In this document: positions 7,886 to 15,773 of the stretch, one piece after another | Numbering within the stretch: position 1 is the first letter of the stretch | How the letters are laid out: the number at the start of each line of letters is the position of its first letter | NCBI GenBank assembly: GCA_947589405.1 | Contig: CANQBT010000003.1 | Span: 1-41,464, forward strand | DNA length: 41,464 bases | Source of the DNA: an uncultured Clostridia bacterium | GTDB lineage: Bacteria > Bacillota > Clostridia > Lachnospirales > CAG-274 | Reading direction: 5' to 3' | Made by a program: the position numbers and the translations under genes | The notes under the pieces: generated by a model | Told to the model about the DNA's origin: nothing | The model's database searches: none | What the model saw: the letters and a program-made list of their open reading frames with translations, nothing else

Positions 7886-8041
7886 TCAACCGCCAAACAT
7901 GTCGCTGTATTTTTCACTAGCAGGCTGACCGTTTGCACCGCCGTCAACAAGAGTGTTTGGTGACGGAGTACCGCTGGCAGTAATTATGTTTTCAACTTTG
8001 AATAATGAAATTGTTATCTCAGGTCTTATATATCTTTTCAT
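7886..8041 (-). CDS. 51-residue peptide following the pectin esterase
   Basis: Too short for the ORF track but well supported: an ATG at 8041 sits behind an excellent AGGAGGCGGG site, 12 bases after the esterase stop codon. It translates as MKRYIRPEITISLFKVENII followed by a Thr/Ser/Gly/Pro-rich tail ending in DMFGG. There is no signal peptide or membrane segment and no cysteine. The N-terminal pattern (basic start, PEI, hydrophobic core, acidic residue, then IITASG) reminds me of short unannotated peptides in other gut Clostridia, but I know no function. It is probably co-transcribed with the esterase. Alternatives are a regulatory or modified peptide. Confidence 0.7.
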   Translation of the reverse strand: MKRYIRPEITISLFKVENIITASGTPSPNTLVDGGANGQPASEKYSDMFGG

Positions 8042-8053
8042 AATCCCGCCTCC

Positions 8054-11000
8054 TTATTTATATGGCACGGTTTCGGAATAAACCGTTTTGCCGTCAACAG
8101 TCACAACATAAGGCGTTACGCTTATGTCTGCGCCTTCCGGAATATCCGTAACAGTAAATGCATATTCATATTGCTTATTGAGCTGATCAGGAGTTACGGA
8201 AGTATCTGAAATACGCTTATAAACCTTGTTATTGGCTTCTCCTGCCTTTGCAACGGCTCTTGTGACCTTCTTGCCGTTTGACTCAAATACAAAACCTGCT
8301 TCCTTGTAATTAAGGTCCTTTACGCCGGCTACGAATACCACGCTGCCATCGGCCTTCTTTTCAGGGATCACATTTGACTTATGAGCATCGTCACCTGCGG
8401 GAGTCTGAGTTGTTCCCTCTGTTGAAGGCTCGGAAGCTCCGCTCTTAAGGTCGCTGATAATGCCGTTTACATACTTATCCCAGTACTCACATGGTACAGA
8501 AGTATCGAATGTGCCTTCTGTATTTCTGCCATAGCCTGTAAATTCTCCTGAATTGTTGATTATAAATTCTGCATTGCCCTTATCGTCTGTAATATACATA
8601 GACTTTGAAGGAGCCTGTACGGCTGAAGCAAGACCTAAGCCTGAAGCCTTTATCATTTTAGCCATATCTCCTGCCAGAGCAAAGCCGCCCAGCTTGGAGT
8701 GGTGAGTCTTTTCGCCATTGGCAAAGAGTCTGTATGCAAGCTCGGAAGAGCCGTTTGCACCGTCCTCCTTATAAGCCTGCTCATAAAGCTCCTTAGATAA
8801 TGTGTAAAGGTCTAAGCAAACAAGACCGTTTTCTTCAGCAACCTGCTTTGTAGCAATTACATATTCGTCATGACTTCCATGATGTGATGTAATATTTCCG
8901 TTTGAATCAAAGTACATTCTGGAAACAGGAGTTACCATAACAGGTGTTGCGCCTACAGCCTTAGCTGCGTCTACCATGTACTGTAAATACCACTTGAATG
9001 AACCGTCTCCTGCACCGTCAGCTGAAGGAGCTGTATAAGGATAGCTGCCTGACGCATCGGGAGTGCCTACGGGAACATATCTGTCCTGATAGCTCTCTGA
9101 GCTGTCATTATGGCCAAACTGTATCAACAGGTAATCACCTGCGACCATCTGATCCTTTATCTTGTCCATATATCTGTCGGAGCCATCGCTCTTTGTACCG
9201 TCTATAAATGTTCTGGTGCTTCTGCCGCCTTCGGCATAGTCCATTACCTCATACTTGCTGTTGTCCAGATAGTACTTGAGGAATTCGCCCCATGAGCCTT
9301 CGGGTCTGTTGGCACCGCTGTTGTTTATAGCCCCTGCTGAATAATCCTTTACTGTAGAATCGCCTGCAAGGAATACGGCAGCCTTGCCTGAAGGTCTTTC
9401 CGTATCTACGGAGCCTGAACCCTTTGTTATTTCCTTCTCTGTTGTAACAGACTTAGCCGTACCTGTGCTGCCGTAAATGGTAGCAGGAGTTACGGTAGCC
9501 TTTATGAATGAGCCTATCATATCATCGGTAAGCACGATACCGTTGTTGGCAGCAGCTGTTGTTGCCTTGAATACAGTTTCCTTACCGTCCTTTATAAGTG
9601 AATAAACTATCTTTGAAGCATCGTTTTCATCATTAGCGCCTAATGAATACTTAACTGTGAATGTATTGCCCGTTGCCGGCAGCAATACATCGCCGTCTGT
9701 TGAGAAATACGGATCTACAGTAAATTCTACAGGTAAGCTTTCCTCTGTGTAATATGTAGGATCCCATGCAAGATAAGCCTTAGCGTCAATACCTGCTGCG
9801 TCTGCATCGCTCATAACGCCTGTTACTCTTTTTGAAGTATCTACAGGAGTACCGTCAGCATTTACTGTGCCGTATTCCTTGAACTTAGCCGCCGTAGGCT
9901 TAACACCGCTCATTTCTGTCCAGCCATCAGCTGTGATAGCGTCTGCATTATCCAAAGTAGTGTTGAGGAATGTAATATTGGAGCCTGCGTCCCAAGGTCT
10001 TCCGAAGAAGCCTGCTGCATGCTGCATACCTTCCTTATTTGTAACAGTACAAGCTCTGAAGAGATAGCCCATGTATCCCTCTGCTTCCTTATTGTTGGAA
10101 CGACCTGCTGTGATATAGCCGCCCATAGCTGTTTCAGAATAACCGCAGAAACGAAGCTCGCAGCCGTCAAATACTGCATTGCCTGAGCCGAATATGTAGT
10201 CTGTGTTGCCTTCTATTGTACAGTTCTTGTAATATGTGTGAGTTCCGTCACCCATGTAAAGGGTATCCTGTGAACCAAGGAATGTACAATCCTTAAGCTC
10301 AGCCTTGTCGCCTTCTATAACAAGAGCTGTTGCTCTCTCTGTAGCAGCCTTACTCTGAGCGTCTGTAGCATATGTTCTCTGAGGAAGAGAGCTTGAAGGA
10401 ATTACACCGTCAGCTATTTCTTCATCTGTTATATACTTGTTGAATGAAGCTTCAAATGTGATATTCTCAGCCTTGAAGCCAACAGCCGTATTCTTTACAT
10501 ATGTGGAAACGCCCCACTTGGCAGCTTCCATATCTCTTGAAAACTTATCAGCCGCATATTCTGCATTGTAATATCCGTCTGAGCCTACTGAATAGTACTT
10601 ATAGCCTATGCCGTAGTACCATGTAAGCTTGACCTCGCCATTGCCCTCCGGCTTAAGTGTAATGTAAGGAGTATCTATTATAAGCTGTTCTCTGTAAACG
10701 CCGGGAGCAATATGAATAGTAACTCTGTCAGCCTCTGACTTAGGATCAATGACCTTAGCGGCTGCAATTGCTTCCTTCATTGTAGCATAGTTATTTGTCT
10801 TGCCTGCTACGCCTACATATATATCCTTAACGCTTGTGTCTACCTGAGGTGCGGGCGGATTGTCCAATGCGAAGAGTATATCTTCTGTTACGTCCTTGCC
10901 TGCAACTGCTATATGAGCCATAGTATGATAGCCCTCAGCCGTTGCCTTTACCTCATAATTACCGTCTCTTAAGCTTACTGAATATGTGCTGCCTGAAACT

Positions 11001-12292
11001 GTTGCAGGATATTCATATCCGTCTGCCATATTCACAAGCTTCATTTCAGTAACATTGGCTCCGCCAAGTATATTGCCCTTTACGCTATGCATAGCCTTAA
11101 GAGCAACAGTAATATCCTGAACTATATCCTTGTTGTCGTTAAATACGGCGCCTTCTGTTATCTCATAGTCGTTAACGCCTGTAAGCTCAGCCGTATATGC
11201 AATATCAGGCTCCAACACAGCGCTGAAGGAGGTGCCTGTCATTGTTGCATCTACATCGTCAGCCATTTCATCGGGATCTCCCTTGAACGTAACAGCCAGC
11301 TTTGATACGTCATAGTCGGCTGCAAAGCCCTTTACTGAGCCTGATACCTTATATGTAGACTTAGGTTCAACGACCATATTCTGTACCTTGCCTGTTGTTA
11401 TTTCTTCAGGTTCAACGCTGAACTTTCTTGTAGCGTTTGTAAAGCCGTAGCCTATTGCTCCTGACATAACGGCAGTATAGCTGTAGCCGGGAGTAAGTGA
11501 AACCGTATATGTATCGCCTGTAACAACAGCCGCTGTAACACCGCCTGTAGCGTCGTTCTTAAAGCTGATAGTATAGTCTGATACGGGATTGCCTGCCTTG
11601 TCTACAGTACCTGTGACCGTAACGGGAGGTGTGGCAACTATTCTGTTTATAATAGGCTTGCCGCCTGCAGCATTGTACCATATCTTTGCAGTACAGTCCT
11701 CAGCTGCTATGAACTTAGCAATGCCGGAATCTCCGCCTGAGAAAACCACTTCTTCATTCTGTGAGCCGGCAGTAAATTCAAGTATACAGTCAACAGAGTT
11801 GGAACAGCCTGTGTATACCTTTATCTCAGTTCCTGCCTTGACTCCTTCTATTTCAACATATCTTCTGTTTTCTCCGCCTGTACCGTTGGCATACCACATA
11901 CCGTCGGCAGTATAGCCGTCAGGATAACCAAAAATGGCATCTCCGTTGGTGCCGTAGGATCTTATTCCGTCGGCGCCTGCATAGAACAGACGATCGTTCT
12001 TAAGAGTATTTACCTTAAGACCCTCGCCAAAGTCGTATGTGCCGTCGGCAAGGAATTTACCCTTGTCGCCGCTGGCTGCATCGCCTACGGCTTCAAATGC
12101 ATCTAAAAATGTACGTGTAATAACATTGGTGTAGAGCTCGCCCTCCTGGACAACTCCACCGAAGTCCCATACCTTTATGGGACCGCCTGTAGGCTCTTCA
12201 GCCTGTGTGTATACTACATTTGCAAACATTGCGCTTACAAGCATTACAAATGACAGAACACGGCTTATGAGCCTTTTAGAGCTTTTTGTCAT
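8054..12292 (-). CDS. Secreted bifunctional pectin esterase (CE8 methylesterase + CE12-like acetylesterase)
   Basis: A 1412-residue extracellular enzyme for removing methyl and acetyl groups from pectin. Order: signal peptide (about 1-31, ending near YTQAEE); a beta-sandwich, carbohydrate-binding-like module (about 38-220); three similar beta modules starting VTGTVDK, YKVSGSVKG and HSVKGNILG (about 222-480); a pectin methylesterase beta-helix (about 490-850) with GSQDTLY, GNTDYIFG and GRPWD; a linker domain; an SGNH/GDSL esterase (about 970-1215) with AGDSTV, GGRS, FGHND and THHSKLGG; and a C-terminal beta domain of about 100 residues. There is no LPXTG or dockerin motif, so it is probably released or non-covalently bound. 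The start follows AGGAGGAAG. It is divergent from a MerR regulator, which may control it. Confidence 0.92.
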   Translation of the reverse strand: MTKSSKRLISRVLSFVMLVSAMFANVVYTQAEEPTGGPIKVWDFGGVVQEGELYTNVITRTFLDAFEAVGDAASGDKGKFLADGTYDFGEGLKVNTLKNDRLFYAGADGIRSYGTNGDAIFGYPDGYTADGMWYANGTGGENRRYVEIEGVKAGTEIKVYTGCSNSVDCILEFTAGSQNEEVVFSGGDSGIAKFIAAEDCTAKIWYNAAGGKPIINRIVATPPVTVTGTVDKAGNPVSDYTISFKNDATGGVTAAVVTGDTYTVSLTPGYSYTAVMSGAIGYGFTNATRKFSVEPEEITTGKVQNMVVEPKSTYKVSGSVKGFAADYDVSKLAVTFKGDPDEMADDVDATMTGTSFSAVLEPDIAYTAELTGVNDYEITEGAVFNDNKDIVQDITVALKAMHSVKGNILGGANVTEMKLVNMADGYEYPATVSGSTYSVSLRDGNYEVKATAEGYHTMAHIAVAGKDVTEDILFALDNPPAPQVDTSVKDIYVGVAGKTNNYATMKEAIAAAKVIDPKSEADRVTIHIAPGVYREQLIIDTPYITLKPEGNGEVKLTWYYGIGYKYYSVGSDGYYNAEYAADKFSRDMEAAKWGVSTYVKNTAVGFKAENITFEASFNKYITDEEIADGVIPSSSLPQRTYATDAQSKAATERATALVIEGDKAELKDCTFLGSQDTLYMGDGTHTYYKNCTIEGNTDYIFGSGNAVFDGCELRFCGYSETAMGGYITAGRSNNKEAEGYMGYLFRACTVTNKEGMQHAAGFFGRPWDAGSNITFLNTTLDNADAITADGWTEMSGVKPTAAKFKEYGTVNADGTPVDTSKRVTGVMSDADAAGIDAKAYLAWDPTYYTEESLPVEFTVDPYFSTDGDVLLPATGNTFTVKYSLGANDENDASKIVYSLIKDGKETVFKATTAAANNGIVLTDDMIGSFIKATVTPATIYGSTGTAKSVTTEKEITKGSGSVDTERPSGKAAVFLAGDSTVKDYSAGAINNSGANRPEGSWGEFLKYYLDNSKYEVMDYAEGGRSTRTFIDGTKSDGSDRYMDKIKDQMVAGDYLLIQFGHNDSSESYQDRYVPVGTPDASGSYPYTAPSADGAGDGSFKWYLQYMVDAAKAVGATPVMVTPVSRMYFDSNGNITSHHGSHDEYVIATKQVAEENGLVCLDLYTLSKELYEQAYKEDGANGSSELAYRLFANGEKTHHSKLGGFALAGDMAKMIKASGLGLASAVQAPSKSMYITDDKGNAEFIINNSGEFTGYGRNTEGTFDTSVPCEYWDKYVNGIISDLKSGASEPSTEGTTQTPAGDDAHKSNVIPEKKADGSVVFVAGVKDLNYKEAGFVFESNGKKVTRAVAKAGEANNKVYKRISDTSVTPDQLNKQYEYAFTVTDIPEGADISVTPYVVTVDGKTVYSETVPYK

Positions 12293-12356
12293 AAAAACTT
12301 CCTCCTTTTATATTTTTGATCTTGCTATATATCCCTTTGGATATATTCGGTGTATA

Positions 12357-12384
12357 CACTATAATTTTATCAAAATTCATAGTG
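12357..12384. promoter_or_regulatory. Dyad over the esterase -10 region
   Basis: CACTATAATTTT and AAAATTCATAGTG form a near-perfect inverted repeat (one extra base) in the divergent region. It begins 3 bases inside the esterase -35 and covers the -10, a position where a bound MerR-type protein could act. The function is inferred from position. Confidence 0.5.
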
Positions 12385-12393
12385 CAAAGTCAA
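12364..12393 (-). promoter_or_regulatory. Candidate esterase promoter
   Basis: Minus-strand TTGACT (12393-12388) and TAAAAT (12369-12364) with an 18-base spacer, slightly longer than optimal, as is common for promoters activated by MerR proteins. Confidence 0.55.
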
Positions 12394-12414
12394 CTATGAC
12401 ACGATGTCATGGTT
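12392..12414. promoter_or_regulatory. Candidate operator upstream of esterase -35
   Basis: AACTATGACACGATGTCATGGTT: ATGACA and TGTCAT are perfect inverted arms around CGA, with AAC/GTT outer arms (one mismatch). It overlaps the esterase -35 and lies upstream of the regulator gene, so it could serve both promoters. Confidence 0.5.
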
Positions 12415-12503
12415 AATAAAGTTTTTTACAAAATTTTGTGCAGTTTTTTTGTATTTTATGTTAAAATCAGTTTATAGAAACAATAAAGACAGGAGATACG
12501 GAT

Positions 12504-13361
12504 ATGAGATACCTTACAAGCGATCTGGCAAAGCTTCTGGGAGTTACCCCAAACACCATAAGGCGATATGAAAAAAGCGGCTTCCTAAAGCCCGGAAGAG
12601 ATGTTTCAAACTACAGATGGTACGAAAGCAGAGATATAGACAGAGCCGCAATGGTTCGGCTATATATCAAGTGCGGCTTTTCCCATAAAGAAATAAGAGC
12701 CATGATGAACGGCGAAAGCGACGATATTAAAAAAATATGCTCAGATAAGCTTAATGAAATGGACAGTCAGATAGAAAGACTTACAAGACTCAGACATTGG
12801 CTCAAGGACAATATACAGCTTATGGATACCGTAAAGGAGCTTAAGGACAGCTATATCTTTATGAAATGCCCCGCTCTTATATACACCGTTTACAATATAG
12901 ACGACAACATTCTGAAGGAAAGAGAAAGGCTTGTGACCTTGAACAACTTTATGTACAGGGCTTCGGAGGTGCAGCTTATCAATCTGTTCCGTTTTGAGGA
13001 TATTAAAAGAGGAGTGTTTTCTCCCCATACCGGCTGGGCATTCAAGGAAATGGATATTGAAAAGCTCCACATGGAAGAAGTTATACGCAACAACAAATAT
13101 ATAGAATATTATCCAAGCAGAGAAAGTCTTTACTGGTCCGTAGAGATACCCGCAGAGGATATTGACAATGGCTCAAAGGCAAACGCCATAAGGACGGAGG
13201 CATTCATGAAGGCTAAGAAATATGCGGAATCAAGAGGCTATTGCATTGACGGAGATATTGCAGAGATAATAGTGAATATATTCGGCAGCAATCTAAATCT
13301 TCTGGAGGGCATTCCCGTTGAGAAAATAAACAAAGACCCTTCTGTTCAAAAAAAGTTTTAA
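12504..13361 (+). CDS. MerR-family transcriptional regulator with ligand-binding domain
   Basis: A 285-residue DNA-binding regulator. The N-terminus is a MerR-type winged helix (LTSDLAKLLGVTPNTIRRYEKSG, residues about 3-25; then YRWYESRDID), followed by a coiled-coil dimerisation helix (about 75-115) and a C-terminal domain of about 160 residues that looks like the GyrI/BmrR-type effector-binding fold (YYPSRESLYWSVEIP near its middle). No metal-binding cysteine pair as in MerR/ZntR, so an organic ligand is more likely. The start follows CAGGAG. It is divergent from the pectin esterase with two dyads between them, so it probably controls that gene and itself. The ligand is unknown. Confidence 0.85.
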   Translation: MRYLTSDLAKLLGVTPNTIRRYEKSGFLKPGRDVSNYRWYESRDIDRAAMVRLYIKCGFSHKEIRAMMNGESDDIKKICSDKLNEMDSQIERLTRLRHWLKDNIQLMDTVKELKDSYIFMKCPALIYTVYNIDDNILKERERLVTLNNFMYRASEVQLINLFRFEDIKRGVFSPHTGWAFKEMDIEKLHMEEVIRNNKYIEYYPSRESLYWSVEIPAEDIDNGSKANAIRTEAFMKAKKYAESRGYCIDGDIAEIIVNIFGSNLNLLEGIPVEKINKDPSVQKKF

Positions 13362-13370
13362 ATTTTCCTC

Positions 13371-13399
13371 TTTACAAATATATATTGCTGTGTTATACT
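13371..13399 (+). promoter_or_regulatory. trp operon promoter
   Basis: TTTACA (13371-13376) and TATACT (13394-13399) with a 17-base spacer and an upstream TG (TGTTATACT). The predicted start is about 13406, just ahead of the T-box leader. Confidence 0.8.
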
Positions 13400-13419
13400 C
13401 TATTTAATTTAAAACTAAT

Positions 13420-13644
13420 GTCGATGATTAAGAGTAGTAGCCTTAAGACAATGCTTCAGAGAGCCGTCGGTCGGTGCAAGACGGTGCAGGCGCTTTTGGT
13501 GAATGGACTTATGAGACCTGCGGTGAAATAACAGTAGCCGGCAGCGGGTTCTCCCGTTACAGAGACAGGATATGATCGTATCTGCGAATTGGTGGCTTTT
13601 TTGGTTATTTATGACTTTGTCCAATGCGGGCAAAGTCTTTTTTT
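13420..13644 (+). promoter_or_regulatory. T-box leader for uncharged tRNA-Trp
   Basis: Begins GATGATTAAGAGTAGTA (T-box stem I start), continues AGAGAGCCGTCGGTCGGTGCAAGACGG (stem I distal region), then GAATGGAC, where TGG (13504-13506) fits the specifier codon for Trp. The acceptor-pairing segment is GCGAATTGGTGGC; its TGGC can pair with a GCCA tRNA end, as expected for tRNA-Trp with discriminator G. A terminator follows. The usual ACCGCG part of the T-box motif is replaced by a T-rich stretch, so the antiterminator is divergent. The Trp specificity agrees with the downstream trp genes. Uncharged tRNA-Trp should permit read-through. Confidence 0.88.
13613..13644 (+). terminator. T-box attenuator terminator
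   Basis: GACTTTG and CAAAGTC pair, extended by weaker TCC/GGG pairs, and are followed by TTTTTTT. This is the conditional stop of the T-box leader. Confidence 0.88.
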
Positions 13645-13680
13645 GTAAAAAGGAACAGGGTCGTTTGTGTGGGTATATAC

Positions 13681-13771
13681 GAGAAATTCTATGAATTTCT
13701 CGGCGGGCGATCGATGATCGCCCCTACGGAGCAAGGCAAAACCTACGTGTAGGGGCATGCATTGCACGCCC
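13681..13771. repeat. Triple palindrome between T-box and trpE
   Basis: Three consecutive inverted repeats: GAGAAATTC/GAATTTCTC, GGGCGATC/GATCGCCC and GGGCATGCA/TGCACGCCC (one mismatch). CCCCTAC after the second and GTAGGGG before the third also pair, so the last two hairpins face each other symmetrically. This resembles a dispersed intergenic repeat rather than a regulatory site. It lies in the transcribed leader after the attenuator, upstream of trpE's AGGAGG site. Confidence 0.65.
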
Positions 13772-13806
13772 GGCTAAGACAACTAATATGAACAGGAGGT
13801 AATACA

Positions 13807-15198
13807 ATGACAAACCTAAAGACATTCGTAAGAGAATTTTCAGGCGATACGGAAACGCCTATCACTCTTTTTTATAAATATGTAGGAGATGAAAAGGGCT
13901 TTTTGCTTGAGAGCAGAGGAGAGGGCAAGACCAACTTTTCCGTAATGGGTAAGGACCCAAGAGCGGTGCTTTACGGCAACGATGTACTTACAATAGAGGA
14001 AAAGGGCAAGGAGCCGATACAATGCAAGGGCAGACTTTTGGACAGCGTAAGGGAATATATACACAGCTTCAATGTGGAAACCGATCTGGATATGGACTTT
14101 ATAGGCGGTGCAGTAGGCGCCGTAGGCTATGATGTCATAAGGCAGTATGAGAAAATACCCGATGAGAACAAGGAAGTAGTGGATACCCCTACAGTTCATC
14201 TTATGGTGTTTGACGAATTTATAGTATATGACCACCTTCACGACAGAATAAAGCTTATAGTGCTTGCCGATCCCAACGACAGTAAAAATGCCGAAAAAAT
14301 ATTGGACAGAATGGAAAAGGAGGTAAAGTCCTCCGTTCCTGCCGAGCACTATGCCATAAAGGAGCCTGAGCCTATAAGGTTTACGTCAAATATGACTCAG
14401 GAAAAATACGAGAGCATAGTCAAAAAGGCAAAGCAGTATATATACGAGGGAGATATTTTCCAGGTAGTGCTTTCGCAAAGGCTTACTGCCCAAACAAAGC
14501 AAAAGCCCATAGATCTGTACAGAAGGCTGAGGGCTATAAATCCTTCACCCTATCTTTTCTTTTTCAACTTCGGCACATATCATGTGGCAGGCTCTTCACC
14601 TGAAATGCTTGTTGAGGTAACGGGAGATACGGTAAGGACCTGTCCAATAGCAGGTACAAGAAAAAGAGGCAAGGACATAAAGGAGGATCTGGCTCTTGCG
14701 GAAAGTCTTTTGGCAGATCCTAAGGAAAGGGCAGAGCATATTATGCTTGTGGACCTTGCCAGAAACGATATGGGACGTGTTGCAGAAATAGGCAGCGTAA
14801 ATGTAAAGGAATTTATGCAGGTACATTACTATTCTCACGTTATGCATCTTGTATCTCTTGTAGAAGGCACAAAGAGAGAAAATATGGACAGCTTTGACGT
14901 GCTTTCCACATTCCTTCCCGCAGGTACTCTTTCGGGAGCGCCTAAAATAAGGGCTATGGAAATAATAGAAGAGCTGGAGGAGGAAAGACGAGGGCTTTAC
15001 GGCGGAGCGGCAGGATATTTCAGCTTTAACGGAAATATGGATATGTGCATTGCCATAAGGACAATGGTAATAAAGGACGGAAAGGTCTATATGCAGGCAG
15101 GCGCAGGCATAGTGGCCGATTCCGTTCCAACTATGGAATATGAGGAAAGCCATAATAAAGTAAGGGCTCTTGTAAAGACTATAGGAGGCGAGGTATAA
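13807..15198 (+). CDS. trpE: Anthranilate synthase component I
   Basis: Chorismate-using subunit of anthranilate synthase, first committed step of tryptophan synthesis; takes ammonia from TrpG. 463 residues. The LLES motif near residue 34 (GFLLESRGEG) marks the Trp feedback-binding site and separates it from most PabB proteins. The catalytic C-terminal half has IAGTRKRG (about 281), DLARNDMGRV, LSGAPKIRAMEI and GYFSFNGNMDMCIAIRT. The ATG follows CAGGAGG. First gene of the operon, under T-box control. The stop overlaps the trpG start (TAATG), so the two subunits are translationally coupled. Confidence 0.96.
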   Translation: MTNLKTFVREFSGDTETPITLFYKYVGDEKGFLLESRGEGKTNFSVMGKDPRAVLYGNDVLTIEEKGKEPIQCKGRLLDSVREYIHSFNVETDLDMDFIGGAVGAVGYDVIRQYEKIPDENKEVVDTPTVHLMVFDEFIVYDHLHDRIKLIVLADPNDSKNAEKILDRMEKEVKSSVPAEHYAIKEPEPIRFTSNMTQEKYESIVKKAKQYIYEGDIFQVVLSQRLTAQTKQKPIDLYRRLRAINPSPYLFFFNFGTYHVAGSSPEMLVEVTGDTVRTCPIAGTRKRGKDIKEDLALAESLLADPKERAEHIMLVDLARNDMGRVAEIGSVNVKEFMQVHYYSHVMHLVSLVEGTKRENMDSFDVLSTFLPAGTLSGAPKIRAMEIIEELEEERRGLYGGAAGYFSFNGNMDMCIAIRTMVIKDGKVYMQAGAGIVADSVPTMEYEESHNKVRALVKTIGGEV

Positions 15199-15764
15199 TG
15201 GTAGTTCTGGTAGACAATTACGACAGCTTTACATTTAATCTGTATCAGTATATAGGAGAATTCGACAGAGATATAAGGGTATTTCGCAATGACGAAATAG
15301 ACGGCAGCACGATACTTGAAATGAAGCCTGACAGAGTTGTCATATCTCCGGGTCCCAAAACTCCTGAGGAAGCAGGAAACTGCATAGAGATAATAAAGAC
15401 CGTAGGCGGAAAGATACCTATTTTAGGTGTATGTCTTGGGCACCAGTCCATAGCCGTTGCCTATGGCGCTATTGTAAGCAATGCAAAGGAGCTTTTTCAC
15501 GGCAAAAGCTCTCTTATGGCTCACAACGGAAAGGGCATATTTGAAAACTGCCCTAACCCTATGGAGGTTGCACGCTATCACAGTCTTTCGGTAAAGGAGG
15601 ATACCGTTCCCGACTACCTTGAGATCACGGCTAAGGCCGAAGGCGAGATAATGGCAATAAAGCACAGGGAATACGATGTTGTGGGACTTCAGTTCCACCC
15701 TGAGAGCATAAACACTCCTCAGGGCATGCAGATAATAAAGAACTTTATATCAGGCAAATATTAG
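15198..15764 (+). CDS. trpG: Anthranilate synthase component II (glutamine amidotransferase)
   Basis: Glutaminase subunit supplying ammonia to TrpE. 188 residues, a single class I amidotransferase domain: DNYDSFTFNLYQY at the N-terminus, nucleophile Cys in GVCLGHQ (about 79), and the catalytic His in LQFHPES (about 165). It ends there: there is no C-terminal phosphoribosyltransferase domain, so it is not a TrpGD fusion. In many clostridia this type of subunit can be shared with folate synthesis, but its place behind trpE argues for Trp. It is followed after 9 bases by trpC, exactly where trpD usually stands. Confidence 0.95.
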   Translation: MVVLVDNYDSFTFNLYQYIGEFDRDIRVFRNDEIDGSTILEMKPDRVVISPGPKTPEEAGNCIEIIKTVGGKIPILGVCLGHQSIAVAYGAIVSNAKELFHGKSSLMAHNGKGIFENCPNPMEVARYHSLSVKEDTVPDYLEITAKAEGEIMAIKHREYDVVGLQFHPESINTPQGMQIIKNFISGKY

Positions 15765-15773
15765 GAGGCTGTT

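Noticed and set aside
13415-13633. Minus-strand 72-aa ORF
   Set aside because: It lies entirely within the T-box leader and has no ribosome site or recognisable product.
15198-15764. TrpG-TrpD fusion to explain the missing trpD
   Set aside because: The ORF ends after the amidotransferase domain (188 aa) and the next gene begins 9 bases later.
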